From: Bordetella avium
Lineage (GTDB): Bacteria > Pseudomonadota > Gammaproteobacteria > Burkholderiales > Burkholderiaceae_B
Reading direction: 5' to 3'
DNA length: 64,000 bases
Assembly (NCBI RefSeq): GCF_034424645.1
Contig: NZ_CP139969.1
Coordinates: 3,224,001-3,288,000 of the forward strand
A model generated the notes under the pieces. That model was given only the letters and a program-made list of their open reading frames with translations. It searched no databases and was not told the DNA's origin. The stretch's first letter is position 1. Every line of letters starts with the position of its first letter. Below, piece after piece: positions 36,612 through 46,042 of this stretch. The translations under genes were made by a program, and so were the position numbers.

Positions 36612-38376
36612 GCAGGTACTCCTTGCCGAGATAGGCCTCGATGACTTGCGGATCGTTCACCACCGCCTCGGGTGTGCCGCTGATCAGCACCTGGCCCAGA
36701 TTGATAACCAGAATGCGGTCCGACAACGCCATGGTTGCCTGCATCAAGTGTTCGATGAGCAGCACGGACACACCGGCGTCGCGCACCCGGCGCACCATGC
36801 GGATGGCGCGCTCCACATCGGTGGGATTGAGCCCAGCCATCACTTCGTCCAGCAAGAGGATGCGGGGTCGCGTGGCCAGCGCCCGCGCCACTTCCAGACG
36901 CTTGAGGCCGCCCACGGTCAGGCTGCGCGCCTCGGCATCCAGGCTGGCCGTCAGCTCGGTAAGATCAGCCACCTGGCGCGCGATCGCCTCGGCCTCGCGC
37001 CGATCCGAGGTATGCAAGAACGCGCCCAGCATGATGTTCTCCAGCACGCTCAGGCCGGCAAAGGGCTGGGCGATCTGGAAGGTGCGCCCCACCCCCGCAC
37101 GGGCAAAGGCGCGCGAATCGGCCGGCTGCTCCCAGCCTGCCGGGCCGCGCACGCTCACCGTGCCGCTATCCGGCCGGATAAACCCCGAGAGCTGATTGAA
37201 TACCGTGGTTTTACCCGCGCCATTAGGCCCGATCACGCCAAGAATTTCGCCCTCGTTCAGCGTGAGCGACACATTGTTGGTGGCGTGCAAGCCGCCGAAG
37301 TGCTTGTTGAGCGACTCGGCTTTAAGAATCGGCGTCCCCACGCCCGCGCTCTGAGCGAGCGTGGGCGCCGCCGCAGGCGCGACGGGGCTTTCCGTCGGAC
37401 CGGGCAGGCGATCGACCCAGGCCCGCACTCGGGCGCCGAACTGACCCACAATGCCGCGTGGCATCGTCAACACCACCAGCACCAGAATGACGCCATAGAT
37501 GAAACCATGCATGCCGCTGCCGAAGGCGCCCAGCCAGCCACGCGCCAGTTCAGCGATCGGCACGACCAGCACGGTGCCGGCCAGCGGGCCGGCCACGCTA
37601 CCCAGTCCGCCGATGAGCGCAAACATGGCGATCTGGATCGAGAGTTCCAGCGAAAAAGCCGCAGAAGGCTCGATAAAGGTCAGATACATCGCATGGAAGG
37701 AGCCGACCATCGCCGTCAGCATGGCCGAGATCACGGCGGCGGCCAGTTTTACACGCACCGTATCGATGCCGACCGCCGGCGCGGCGTACTCGCGCTCACG
37801 CACGGCCACTAGATAAAAACCCAGGCGCGAATGGCGTATGGCCCAGGCCACCCAGATTGTGATCGCCAGCATGCCGAAGGCCACCAGCAAATAGGCCCAC
37901 TTCTCACGGAAGATCATCCACTCCAGGCCGATGTTCAAGGGCACGCTCAGGCCCGCCGCGCCGCCGGTCCAGCTGTCCTGGTTCACCACCAGCAGCTTGA
38001 CTACCTCCAGCACGGCAATCGTCGCCAGCGCGAAAAAGGGTCCGCGCAAACGGAAGGTGGGATAGGAAATCAGCAGAGCCACCAGCGCGGCCACCGCCAT
38101 CCCCACGAACATGCCTATCCACGGCGAAATGCCGAAGTTGATGACCAGCAGCGTGGCGGCGTAACTCCCCACCCCATAAAACACGGCATGACCCAGCGAA
38201 AGCTGTCCTGCATAGCCGCCGACAATATTCCAGGCCGTCGCCAGCGCGCCGTACAGACAGATCAGCACGAACAGGTGATAGGCAAAAGGCGACTGGATCA
38301 GGAGAGGAATGATCAGCAGCAGGGACAGCGCAAGCAGCCCCACGTAGACGCGCGGGCGTCGGATATCGGGAAACAT
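36595..38376 (-). CDS. Fused LivM permease - LivG ATPase
   Basis: 593 residues. Residues 1 to about 310 form a LivM-type permease with roughly 9-10 helices and FYLVAVREREYAAPAVGID in the coupling loop. After a low-complexity Pro/Ala linker (about 325-345) a LivG ATPase follows with Walker A GPNGAGKTT, signature LTVGGLKRLEVARAL and Walker B RILLLDEVMAGLN. The ATPase signature deviates from LSGGQ, as is usual in LivG. The fusion is known in some betaproteobacterial Liv systems. Confidence 0.93.
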   Translation of the reverse strand: MFPDIRRPRVYVGLLALSLLLIIPLLIQSPFAYHLFVLICLYGALATAWNIVGGYAGQLSLGHAVFYGVGSYAATLLVINFGISPWIGMFVGMAVAALVALLISYPTFRLRGPFFALATIAVLEVVKLLVVNQDSWTGGAAGLSVPLNIGLEWMIFREKWAYLLVAFGMLAITIWVAWAIRHSRLGFYLVAVREREYAAPAVGIDTVRVKLAAAVISAMLTAMVGSFHAMYLTFIEPSAAFSLELSIQIAMFALIGGLGSVAGPLAGTVLVVPIAELARGWLGAFGSGMHGFIYGVILVLVVLTMPRGIVGQFGARVRAWVDRLPGPTESPVAPAAAPTLAQSAGVGTPILKAESLNKHFGGLHATNNVSLTLNEGEILGVIGPNGAGKTTVFNQLSGFIRPDSGTVSVRGPAGWEQPADSRAFARAGVGRTFQIAQPFAGLSVLENIMLGAFLHTSDRREAEAIARQVADLTELTASLDAEARSLTVGGLKRLEVARALATRPRILLLDEVMAGLNPTDVERAIRMVRRVRDAGVSVLLIEHLMQATMALSDRILVINLGQVLISGTPEAVVNDPQVIEAYLGKEYLHAQNS

Positions 38377-38388
38377 GGCAGCCTCTCT

Positions 38389-39261
38389 TTATTCAGATCC
38401 GCGGCCCAGGCCGAACAGACCGGTCGGGCGCAGCACCAGGATGAGCAGGAAGATCGCGAAATACACGACCTCTTTGAGATCCGGCGCGATGTAATAGCCG
38501 GCCAGACTGTCCACCAGCCCGATCAGCATGGAGCCCAGCAAAGCCCCGAACAGACTGCCCATGCCGCCTAGCACCACGATGACGAAGGCGGTGAGCACGA
38601 AATAGGTGCCGATAGTCGGAAACACGGGGTATTGCGGCGTGAGCAGGGCGGCGGCCACGCCGACAAACGCCGAGCCGATGCCGAACGCCAGCACATAGAT
38701 GCCGCGCACATTGACGCCCATCAGAGCGGCCGCATTGCGATGCTGGGCGACGGCCCGAAAAGCCCGGCCCAGATAGGTGCGCGTCATGAACCAATGCATG
38801 CCGCCCGCCAGCGCCAGGGCCGCGATCAACGTGATGAGCTGGCCGCTGACGACGCTGATGCTGCCCAGGCTGATAATGCCGGTGCCCAGCTCCACGGGCG
38901 TGGCGCGCACGTCAGCGCCGAACACCAGCAAGGCAAGATTCATCAGCGCCGTGGATACGCCCACGGTGGCGAAAATCTGGATATGCCCGTCGGCGTCCAG
39001 CAAGGGCTGGACGACAAAGCGCTGCATGGCCGCGCCAATGACGAAGAGCAACAGGGCCACCGGGGCCAGAGACACATAGGGATGCCAGCCCAGATTCATG
39101 GCCAGCAGATAGGTGGCGTACATGCCCACCATCAAAAACTCGCCGTGCGCGAAGTTGACGACGCGCACCACGCCGAAGATCAGAGTCAGGCCGATGCTGA
39201 TGATGGCGTAAGCGCCGCCCAGCAGCAGACCGTTGACGATCAGTTGCAGAAGAATGTCCAT
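38389..39261 (-). CDS. Branched-chain amino acid-type ABC transporter permease (LivH)
   Basis: 290 residues, about eight helices. LivH marks: LLLGGAYAIISIGLTLIFGVV, NFAHGEFLMVGMY at the start and the coupling loop RAFRAVAQHRNAAALMGV. It lies 12 nt upstream of the livM-livG gene and 52 nt after livJ. Forms the inner-membrane channel with the LivM half of its neighbour. Confidence 0.94.
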   Translation of the reverse strand: MDILLQLIVNGLLLGGAYAIISIGLTLIFGVVRVVNFAHGEFLMVGMYATYLLAMNLGWHPYVSLAPVALLLFVIGAAMQRFVVQPLLDADGHIQIFATVGVSTALMNLALLVFGADVRATPVELGTGIISLGSISVVSGQLITLIAALALAGGMHWFMTRTYLGRAFRAVAQHRNAAALMGVNVRGIYVLAFGIGSAFVGVAAALLTPQYPVFPTIGTYFVLTAFVIVVLGGMGSLFGALLGSMLIGLVDSLAGYYIAPDLKEVVYFAIFLLILVLRPTGLFGLGRGSE

Positions 39262-39313
39262 CTGGGAATGTCCTAGCGTGGACAGGAAACCCTGTCCACC
39301 GGGATATGCGAGA

Positions 39314-40528
39314 TCAGCGCTTGATGATGGGCTCGGTCACGGCGGCCGCCTTGGGCCACACCGTAACCAGCTTGCCGTCCTGCCACTGCATCAAGGTGGT
39401 GGTGGCGGCGCGATTCTGGCCGTTTTCACCAAAGTCAAAGCCCCAGCCCGCCGCATTGCTGCCGACCGGCTGCTTGTAGGCCAGCACCGCAGCGCGAACC
39501 TTGTCCTTATCGAGCGAGCCGGCCTGCTCGATGGCATCCAGAAAGGCTTTCGCGCCAACATAATTCACCAGGCTATGGCCAGAACGCGGCTCGCTGTTGA
39601 AGCGCTTTTTATAGACCGTCACAAAGTCGGACAGGCCCGGCGCACCCTTCTCGTTCATGGCGAATTGCGGAAAGTCGACGTCAAAAGCGCCGTCCATCTC
39701 GCCGCCCAGCGCCTTGGCCGTGTCCGACAAGGAATAGCCGCCGCCAGCGCCGATGACCGCACGCGGCTTAAAGCCCGCCGACTTCGCCTGGCGGAAGTAC
39801 AGCATCGTGTCATTCTGATAAGAGGTCTGCAACACCACATCGGCCTTGGCGCCGTGCAGACGCAGGATCAGGGACGACAGGTCTACGGCCTTGGCCGAAT
39901 ACGGCAGCACCTCCACCACATTCAGCCCCAGCGCCTTGGCGCGCTCCTGCTGGAAGCCCGCGATCGTTTTGCCGTACAGGCCATCCTCGTGAATGATGGC
40001 CAGCCTGAGCGCCTTGGGATCGGTCTTGAGCGCCGGGCCAATCACATCGACGACGCCCTCGATGGTGCCATTGGCGAAGTCGCGCGCAGTGGAGTTGCTG
40101 CGAAACACGTATTTGAAACCGCGGTCCGTCACACTGTCGGAAACCGCGCCCAGCTCCAGAAAGGGCACGCCCGCCAGCTCGGTCACCTGGGTTGCGGCAA
40201 AAGACAGCGCCGAGGAGAAGCTGCCAAACACGGCCGCGACATTTTCCACGGAAGTCAGCCGGCGGGCCTCGCCCACGGCCTGATTGGCGTCAACGGCATC
40301 CGCCTTGACCAGCACGATCTGCTTGCCCAGCAGGCCGCCTTTGGCATTACGCTCTTCGATGGCCATCTGCAGACCGCGATAGCTTTCATCGCCCAACTGG
40401 GCCAGGCCGCCGCTGAAAGGAAACAACGCCCCCATCTTGATCTCATCAGCCGCCAGCGTGGTGGCCGTCAGGCCCAACGCCACGGACATGCCCGCCAACA
40501 GGCGCGCACAAACCTTCGCCACTTCCAT
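39314..40528 (-). CDS. Branched-chain amino acid-type ABC transporter substrate-binding protein (LivJ-like)
   Basis: 404 residues with a signal peptide (MEVAKVCARLLAGMSVALG, cleavage near TLAA/D). Type I periplasmic binding fold: KMGALFPFSGGLAQLGDESY, VFGSFSSALSFAATQV and AKAFLDAIEQAG. It probably binds the compound degraded by the downstream cupin and dehydrogenases. Start: ATG 40528 with GGAGAC; the open frame further upstream covers the operator region. First gene of the operon. Confidence 0.92.
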   Translation of the reverse strand: MEVAKVCARLLAGMSVALGLTATTLAADEIKMGALFPFSGGLAQLGDESYRGLQMAIEERNAKGGLLGKQIVLVKADAVDANQAVGEARRLTSVENVAAVFGSFSSALSFAATQVTELAGVPFLELGAVSDSVTDRGFKYVFRSNSTARDFANGTIEGVVDVIGPALKTDPKALRLAIIHEDGLYGKTIAGFQQERAKALGLNVVEVLPYSAKAVDLSSLILRLHGAKADVVLQTSYQNDTMLYFRQAKSAGFKPRAVIGAGGGYSLSDTAKALGGEMDGAFDVDFPQFAMNEKGAPGLSDFVTVYKKRFNSEPRSGHSLVNYVGAKAFLDAIEQAGSLDKDKVRAAVLAYKQPVGSNAAGWGFDFGENGQNRAATTTLMQWQDGKLVTVWPKAAAVTEPIIKR

Positions 40529-40579
40529 GTCTTGTCTCCAGTTGTCGTCATTCCCAAGAGGCCACCAGATCCAAAGCAC

Positions 40580-40593
40580 TTGAAGCGCTTCAA
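40580..40593. promoter_or_regulatory. LacI-type operator 1
   Basis: Perfect 14-bp palindrome TTGAAGCGCTTCAA with the central CG step typical of LacI/PurR-family sites. It lies 52 nt before livJ. Confidence 0.8.
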
Positions 40594-40666
40594 ATTTGTT
40601 TTCAAAAAAAAGCCAATTCATGATTAAAAATCGGCTTTTTGGCTATCTCAGGTTGCTTCTATATTT

Positions 40667-40680
40667 TTGAAACGCTTCAA
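40667..40680. promoter_or_regulatory. LacI-type operator 2
   Basis: TTGAAACGCTTCAA differs from operator 1 by one base. It lies 100 nt before the lacI-type gene. The centre-to-centre distance to operator 1 is 87 bp, about eight helical turns, which would allow a DNA loop between two dimers of the divergent regulator. Confidence 0.8.
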
Positions 40681-40780
40681 TTTTGAGGCCAACTCTGGCA
40701 AGCTGTCAATCTGCTCCGCGTAAACTTCGCGTTTTCCCCAGGAGCGTCCTGCTTACACTCGCCGCTTGGCTTCCAATCCT

Positions 40781-41839
40781 ATGAAACCCTCCATACGCCG
40801 CCCCACCCTTGCCGATGTCGCCAAACTGGCCGGCGTTTCGCTGGGCAGCGCATCGCGGGCGCTGTCCGTGCCCAATGAGGTCAAACCGGCCACGCTCGAG
40901 CGCGTGAACCGCGCCGTCGCGCAATTGGGCTATATCCGCGACGGCGCCGCCGCGGCGCTGGCTTCGCGCCGCACCCGCACGGTGGGCGCGGTCTACCCCA
41001 CGCTCAACAATCCCATCTATGCGCACTCCACGCACTCCATGCAGCAAACCCTGTGGGAGATGGGCTACCAACTGCTGATCGCCAGCCACGAATATCACAT
41101 CGATGACGAAGCCGCCGTGCTGCGCGCAACGGTCGAGCGCGGGGTGGACGGCATCATCATGGTGGGCACCGATCACAGTGAAGAAGTCTTCGCCCTGCTG
41201 CATCAACGCAGCCTGCCTTACGTGCTGACCTGGTCGGTAGACGACAGCAACTATCCGCATTGCGTCGGCATCTCGAACTACACGGCCGCCTACGATCTGG
41301 CGCGCTGCGTGCTGGCGCACGGCCATACCCGTGTTGGCATTTGCGGCGGCCCGATAGAGCGCAACGAACGCGCCCGCGGACGACGCAACGGCGTGCTAGG
41401 CGCTTTGCGCGAACAGGGGCTTTCTGTGCCGGCCGAATGGATCAACGAGCAACCCTTTTCATTCGAAGGCGGCCGCCAAGCCATCCGTGAGTACTGGTCA
41501 CGCCCCGAGCGTCCGTCGGTTATTTTCTTTGGCACGGACCTGCTGGCCATGGGGGCTTTGCACGAGTGCCGACGCTTGGGCATTGCCGTACCGGAACAGC
41601 TTTCCATCGTTGGTTTTGACGGTATCGACGAGGGCGAAATGATGCAGCCGGAACTCACCACCGTGAGTATTCCGGCGCAGGAGATCGGCCGGCGGGCCGC
41701 GCGCCATATCGTCGACCTGATTGAAGACCGTGAGCCGGCGCCTAGCGGCCCGCTGCCGCACACTGTGCTCGAACGGGGCAGCTTGGGCGCTCCCGCCACT
41801 GCGCCGCGCCGCGCCGCAAAGACTGAAACCCGCGCTTAG
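40781..41839 (+). CDS. LacI family transcriptional regulator
   Basis: 352 residues. The N-terminal helix-turn-helix with hinge is PTLADVAKLAGVSLGSASRA. The periplasmic-binding-like sensor domain contains GIIMVGTDHSEE, RNGVLGALREQGLSVP and the dimer-interface motif SVIFFGTDLLAMGAL. It is divergent from the livJ operon with two palindromic operators between them, so it most likely represses that operon and itself. The inducer is presumably the transported compound. Start: ATG 40781; a TTG at 40766 in the same frame is an alternative. Its stop overlaps that of the convergent flavoprotein gene by 4 nt. Confidence 0.92.
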   Translation: MKPSIRRPTLADVAKLAGVSLGSASRALSVPNEVKPATLERVNRAVAQLGYIRDGAAAALASRRTRTVGAVYPTLNNPIYAHSTHSMQQTLWEMGYQLLIASHEYHIDDEAAVLRATVERGVDGIIMVGTDHSEEVFALLHQRSLPYVLTWSVDDSNYPHCVGISNYTAAYDLARCVLAHGHTRVGICGGPIERNERARGRRNGVLGALREQGLSVPAEWINEQPFSFEGGRQAIREYWSRPERPSVIFFGTDLLAMGALHECRRLGIAVPEQLSIVGFDGIDEGEMMQPELTTVSIPAQEIGRRAARHIVDLIEDREPAPSGPLPHTVLERGSLGAPATAPRRAAKTETRA

Positions 41840-43023
41840 AGCGCCCGGCCGCAGGCAGCGGCCGATGCCCAAGCCCACTGAAAGTTATAACCGCCCAGCC
41901 AACCGGTCACATCCACGGTTTCGCCGATAAAGTACAGGCCAGGCACCGCCCGCGCCTGCATGGACTTCTGGTCCAGACCGCGCGTATCCACCCCGCCTCG
42001 CATCACCTCGGCCTTCTTGTATCCCGCCGTTCCGGTGGGGATAAGCGACCAGGCATGGATGCCGGCAGCCAGCTGGCGCAAGCGGCGATCGGGAACATCG
42101 GCCAGCCTGGCATGACCCAGCCCAGGCTCCCCCGCCAGCCAGGTATCGGCCAGCCGCTTGGGCCACAGGCCGGACAGCAGGGTATGCAGTTGCTGGCGCG
42201 CCCCCGTTTTAGCCGCCAGCAGCTCATCGCCCAGATCGCGGCCCGGCGCCAGATCGATGCGGATCTGCGTCCCTGGCTTCCAATAGCTGGAAATTTGCAA
42301 AATAGCCGGACCCGACAGCCCACGGTGCGTAAACAAGAGGTCTTCGAGAAACTCCCCCCGGGCCTTGCCCTCGCCAGTCGTCAGGCTGACCTCCAAGGCC
42401 AGGCCTGACAACTCGGCAAAGGCTTGCCACTGCTGGGGGTCGAAAGTCAGCGGCACCAGGGCCGGACGCGGCTCGACCACTTTGAGACCGAACTGCCTTG
42501 CGATCTTCAACCCGTAGTCCGTCGCGCCAAGCTGCGGGATGGCCATGCCGCCCGTCGCGATTACCAGCTTGCCCGCGCGAATAGCGCCGCCATCGGTGGC
42601 CAGCGCCCAGGTCTCGCCTTCCCGGGCGATCTCGCGCACCGCGCAAGGCATGCGCCAGGACACCCGGCCACGGTCGCATTCGCTGCGCAACATCTCGATG
42701 ATGTCCTCGCTGCTGTTGTCGCAGAATAGCTGGCCGCGGTGTTTTTCATGCCAGGCGATGCGATGCTCGCGCATCAGGCTCAGAAAGTCCTGGGGCGTGT
42801 AGCCCGCCAGCGCAGACCGGCAAAAATGCGGATTCTCGGAGAGAAACTGGCCGGGGCTGGTACCCAGATTGGTGAAATTGCAGCGCCCGCCGCCCGAGAT
42901 ACGGATTTTTTCGGCCAGACGGCTGGCATGATCGATCAGCACGACCGACAAGCCGCGCTGGCCTGCCACGGCCGCGCACATCATGCCCGCCGCGCCGGCG
43001 CCTACGATGGCGACATCAAACAT
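41836..43023 (-). CDS. YhiN/BaiN family NAD(P)/FAD-dependent oxidoreductase
   Basis: 395 residues. FAD-binding GAGAAGMMCAAVAG at the N terminus, the family motif RISGGGRCNFTN near residue 45, and the C-terminal flavin contact GETVDVTGWLGGYNFQWAW. Substrate unknown; the family (HI0933, YhiN, BaiN) includes flavoproteins assigned to different reductions. ATG 43023 is preceded by AGGAAG. Separated from the upstream decarboxylase gene by that gene's terminator, so it has its own or read-through expression. Confidence 0.9.
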   Translation of the reverse strand: MFDVAIVGAGAAGMMCAAVAGQRGLSVVLIDHASRLAEKIRISGGGRCNFTNLGTSPGQFLSENPHFCRSALAGYTPQDFLSLMREHRIAWHEKHRGQLFCDNSSEDIIEMLRSECDRGRVSWRMPCAVREIAREGETWALATDGGAIRAGKLVIATGGMAIPQLGATDYGLKIARQFGLKVVEPRPALVPLTFDPQQWQAFAELSGLALEVSLTTGEGKARGEFLEDLLFTHRGLSGPAILQISSYWKPGTQIRIDLAPGRDLGDELLAAKTGARQQLHTLLSGLWPKRLADTWLAGEPGLGHARLADVPDRRLRQLAAGIHAWSLIPTGTAGYKKAEVMRGGVDTRGLDQKSMQARAVPGLYFIGETVDVTGWLGGYNFQWAWASAAACGRAL

Positions 43024-43034
43024 GTGGCTTCCTG

Positions 43035-43060
43035 AAAAAAGATGGGCCTTGCGGCCCATC
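43035..43060 (-). terminator. Rho-independent terminator after the decarboxylase gene
   Basis: On the minus strand the stem GATGGGCC/GGCCCATC with a GCAA loop (43041-43060) is followed by six T. It lies 24 nt after the decarboxylase stop and 12 nt before the start of the flavoprotein gene, so its U tract overlaps that gene's leader. Confidence 0.9.
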
Positions 43061-43083
43061 GTTGCTGAAGCATTCCCGCCCGA

Positions 43084-45351
43084 TCAGGCGTCGCCTTCCT
43101 TCAGGCAGTCCACGTAGTAGCGCTTGGCGCCGTCCGGACCAACCTCATCGGCCAGGCCGTGAATATAGGTTTCGAAACCGGGGAAGCGCTCATTGAACTC
43201 ACGCGCGAATTGCAAATATTGCACGATGGTGCGATTGAAGCGCTCGCCCGGAATCAAGAGCGGAATACCCGGCGGATAGGGCGTGAGCAGCACCCCGGTC
43301 ACGCGGCCTTCGAGCTGATCGATCTCCACACGCTCGACTTCGCGGTGCGCCATCCTGGCAAAGGCGTCCGAAGGCTTGAGCGCGGGCACCATATCGCTCA
43401 AATACATTTCCGTGGTCAGGCGCGCCACATCGCGCTCGCGGTAGGCTTCGTGGATCATCTGGCACAGATCGCGCAGACCCAGGCGTTCATACTTGCGGTG
43501 CTCGCGGCAGAAATCGGGCAGGATGCGCCACAGAGGCTGGTTGCGATCGTAATCGTCCTTGAACTGCTGCAAAGCGGTCAAGAGCGTATTCCAACGGCCC
43601 TTGGTGATGCCGATGGTGAACAGAATGAAGAAGGAATAGAGACCCGTCTTCTCGACCACCACGCCGTGCTCGGTCAGATACTTGGACACGAGCGCCGCGG
43701 GAATACCGGTTTCGCCGAAGCTGCCCGACATATCCAGGCCCGGGGTGATGATAGTGGCCTTGATGGGGTCCAGCATATTGAAGCCTTCGGCCAGCTCGCC
43801 GAAGCCATGCCAGTGATCATTGGCTTGCAGCATCCATTCGTCGCGGTTGCCGATGCCTTCGGACACCAGACGATTGGGGCCCCACACCTTGAACCACCAG
43901 TCTTTCTTGCCATACTCCGATTCCACCTTGCGCATGGCGCGGCGGAAGTCCAGGGCTTCGCGGATACTCTCTTCGACCAGTGCGGTGCCGCCCGGCGGCT
44001 CCATCATGGCCGCGGCCACATCGCAAGAAGCGATGATGGCGTATTGCGGCGAAGTCGAGGTGTGCATCAGGTAGGCTTCGTTGAACACATTGCGGTCCAG
44101 TTTGCGCGACTCCGATTCCTGCACGATGATCTGCGAGGCCTGCGAAATACCGGCCAGCAGCTTGTGCGTGGAGTGCGTAGCGAACACCATGGCGTCCTTG
44201 CTGCGCGGACGGTCCTGGCCGATGGCATGCATGTCCTGGTAGTACTCGTGGAAAGAGGCGTGCGGCAGCCAGGCCTCATCGAAGTGCAGCGTATCGACAT
44301 AGCTGCCGAGCTTTTCCTTGATCATTTCGACGTTGTAGATCACGCCGTCATAGGTGCTCTGGGTCAGGGTCAGGATGCGCGGGTTCTTGTTCTTGGCTTC
44401 GCGGGCGAAGGGATTGGCCTCGATCTTCTTGCGAATGTTCTCGGGGTCAAACTCTTCGAGCGGAATGGGGCCGATAATGCCCAGGTGATTGCGCGTCGGG
44501 CGCAGAAACACCGGAATAGCGCCCGTCATGGTGATGGCGTGCAGAATCGACTTGTGGCAATTACGGTCCACGACCACCACGTCGCCGGCGGCGACGTTGG
44601 CATGCCAGACAACCTTATTCGACGTCGAGGTGCCGTTGGTCACGAAGTAGCAGTGATCGGCATGGAAGATGCGCGCGGCATTGACTTCCGACTCGGCAAT
44701 CGGCCCGGTGTGGTCCAACAATTGGCCCAATTCATCGACCGCATTACATACGTCGGCGCGCAACATGTTTTCACCGAAGAACTGGTGGAACATCTGGCCC
44801 ACCGGGCTCTTCAGAAAAGCCACGCCCCCCGAGTGGCCGGGGCAGTGCCAGGAATAAGAGCCATCCTGGGCATACTTGACCAGTTCGCGGAAAAACGGCG
44901 GCGGCAGGCTGTCAACATAGCTGCGCGCTTCGCGGATGATGTGACGCGCCACGAACTCGGGCGTGTCTTCAAACATGTGGATGAAGCCGTGCAGCTCGCG
45001 CAGGATGTCATTCGGAATGTGTTCCGAGGTGCGCGTCTCGCCGTACAGATAAATCGGGATGTCGGCGTTGCGAAACCGCAGCTCGCCGATGAAGGTGCGC
45101 AGATTCTTGATCGCGCTGGCCACGTCCTCCGGAGAGTCCACATCGAACTCTTCATCATCGATAGACAGGATGAAGGCGCTCGCGCGGCTTTGCTGCTGGG
45201 CAAAAGAACTCAGGTCGCCATAACTCGTCACGCCGATGACCTCCACGCCCTCGGCCTCGATGGCCGACGCCAAGGCGCGAATCCCGAGACCCGAGGCGTT
45301 CTCGGAACGGAAGTCTTCGTCGATGATGAAAATGGGGAAGCGAAATTTCAT
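43084..45351 (-). CDS. Orn/Lys/Arg decarboxylase (fold-type I PLP, inducible class)
   Basis: 755 residues. An N-terminal receiver-like wing domain (1 to about 130) precedes the PLP domain with WHCPGHSGG, TNGTSTSNKVV, Asp358 in HFDEAWLPH and the Schiff-base Lys397 in THSTHKLLAG. A C-terminal domain of about 150 residues follows. It decarboxylates arginine, lysine or ornithine, consuming a proton and yielding a polyamine. The exact substrate is not predictable; no antiporter gene lies beside it, which argues for a polyamine role over an acid-resistance pair. ATG 45351 is preceded by AGGAG. Confidence 0.92.
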   Translation of the reverse strand: MKFRFPIFIIDEDFRSENASGLGIRALASAIEAEGVEVIGVTSYGDLSSFAQQQSRASAFILSIDDEEFDVDSPEDVASAIKNLRTFIGELRFRNADIPIYLYGETRTSEHIPNDILRELHGFIHMFEDTPEFVARHIIREARSYVDSLPPPFFRELVKYAQDGSYSWHCPGHSGGVAFLKSPVGQMFHQFFGENMLRADVCNAVDELGQLLDHTGPIAESEVNAARIFHADHCYFVTNGTSTSNKVVWHANVAAGDVVVVDRNCHKSILHAITMTGAIPVFLRPTRNHLGIIGPIPLEEFDPENIRKKIEANPFAREAKNKNPRILTLTQSTYDGVIYNVEMIKEKLGSYVDTLHFDEAWLPHASFHEYYQDMHAIGQDRPRSKDAMVFATHSTHKLLAGISQASQIIVQESESRKLDRNVFNEAYLMHTSTSPQYAIIASCDVAAAMMEPPGGTALVEESIREALDFRRAMRKVESEYGKKDWWFKVWGPNRLVSEGIGNRDEWMLQANDHWHGFGELAEGFNMLDPIKATIITPGLDMSGSFGETGIPAALVSKYLTEHGVVVEKTGLYSFFILFTIGITKGRWNTLLTALQQFKDDYDRNQPLWRILPDFCREHRKYERLGLRDLCQMIHEAYRERDVARLTTEMYLSDMVPALKPSDAFARMAHREVERVEIDQLEGRVTGVLLTPYPPGIPLLIPGERFNRTIVQYLQFAREFNERFPGFETYIHGLADEVGPDGAKRYYVDCLKEGDA

Positions 45352-45507
45352 GCTGGCGCTCCTGGGCGGCAAGGCAAAACGGACGCGAGTGTACTTCGGG
45401 GACGCCCGCCTGAAACGATCAAGCGGACGTGGAGCCGGCGATTCGGGGAGAATTGTAGGACGGATTCTTGGTCACGCGATGACAGCAGGCCAAATTGCTT
45501 GTCGGGC

Positions 45508-45963
45508 TCAACGCAATAGGGCCGGGCGGGCGGCGCGCACAGCCGCCTCAAAACGCCCATAGAAAACAGCTAGGGGTTCTTGCACCCTGCCCTGGAGCGT
45601 ACTTTCCACCCGCGAAATACCGCAGAGACAAACGTCGAACACCGGTTCGCCTATCACGAGCACCACGGGATCATCGTTGTCGCAGACCTCGTATTGCCCC
45701 CCGTGGGCGCGCCGCGCGACTTCGTACAGATAGGCGGCCATGCCGACCCGCTGCATGGGCGATAAGCTCAGGGTGCCGGCCCGCACACGCGCGGCGACCC
45801 TGTCGAGCAAGGCCACACTGGCCGGCTGATAATCCAGCCCCTGCGTGTCGGACAGCGCAGCCAGAAAGTCCGCAGCGGCCTGGCTTACCCGGTCGATAAA
45901 CTCAGCCTGCACCTCTGGATTGGGCAATACCGCCTGCGCTTTTTTCTTGAACAGACCAAACAT
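45508..45963 (-). CDS. Hypothetical protein, about 151 residues
   Basis: Not recognised. It begins MFGLFKKKAQAVLPN and is otherwise a soluble alpha/beta-looking chain with DDPVVLVIGEPVFDVCLCG in the middle, a possible strand-turn-strand core. No signal peptide or membrane helix. It ends 156 nt upstream of the decarboxylase start on the same strand and is divergent from the GNAT gene, with 79 bp between starts. Codon use matches the neighbours, which supports a real gene. Confidence 0.65.
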   Translation of the reverse strand: MFGLFKKKAQAVLPNPEVQAEFIDRVSQAAADFLAALSDTQGLDYQPASVALLDRVAARVRAGTLSLSPMQRVGMAAYLYEVARRAHGGQYEVCDNDDPVVLVIGEPVFDVCLCGISRVESTLQGRVQEPLAVFYGRFEAAVRAARPALLR

Positions 45964-46042
45964 CGGCGACTCCTGCGCGTTCGGGTATGGTTACGCCAGG
46001 GCTGCGGCGTCAGCACGGGCCCCTTCGCACAAGGTATCACTG

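Noticed and set aside
43159-45519. 786-residue plus-strand open frame opposite the decarboxylase
   Set aside because: Antisense shadow; no motif, and the opposite strand has complete PLP-enzyme motifs.
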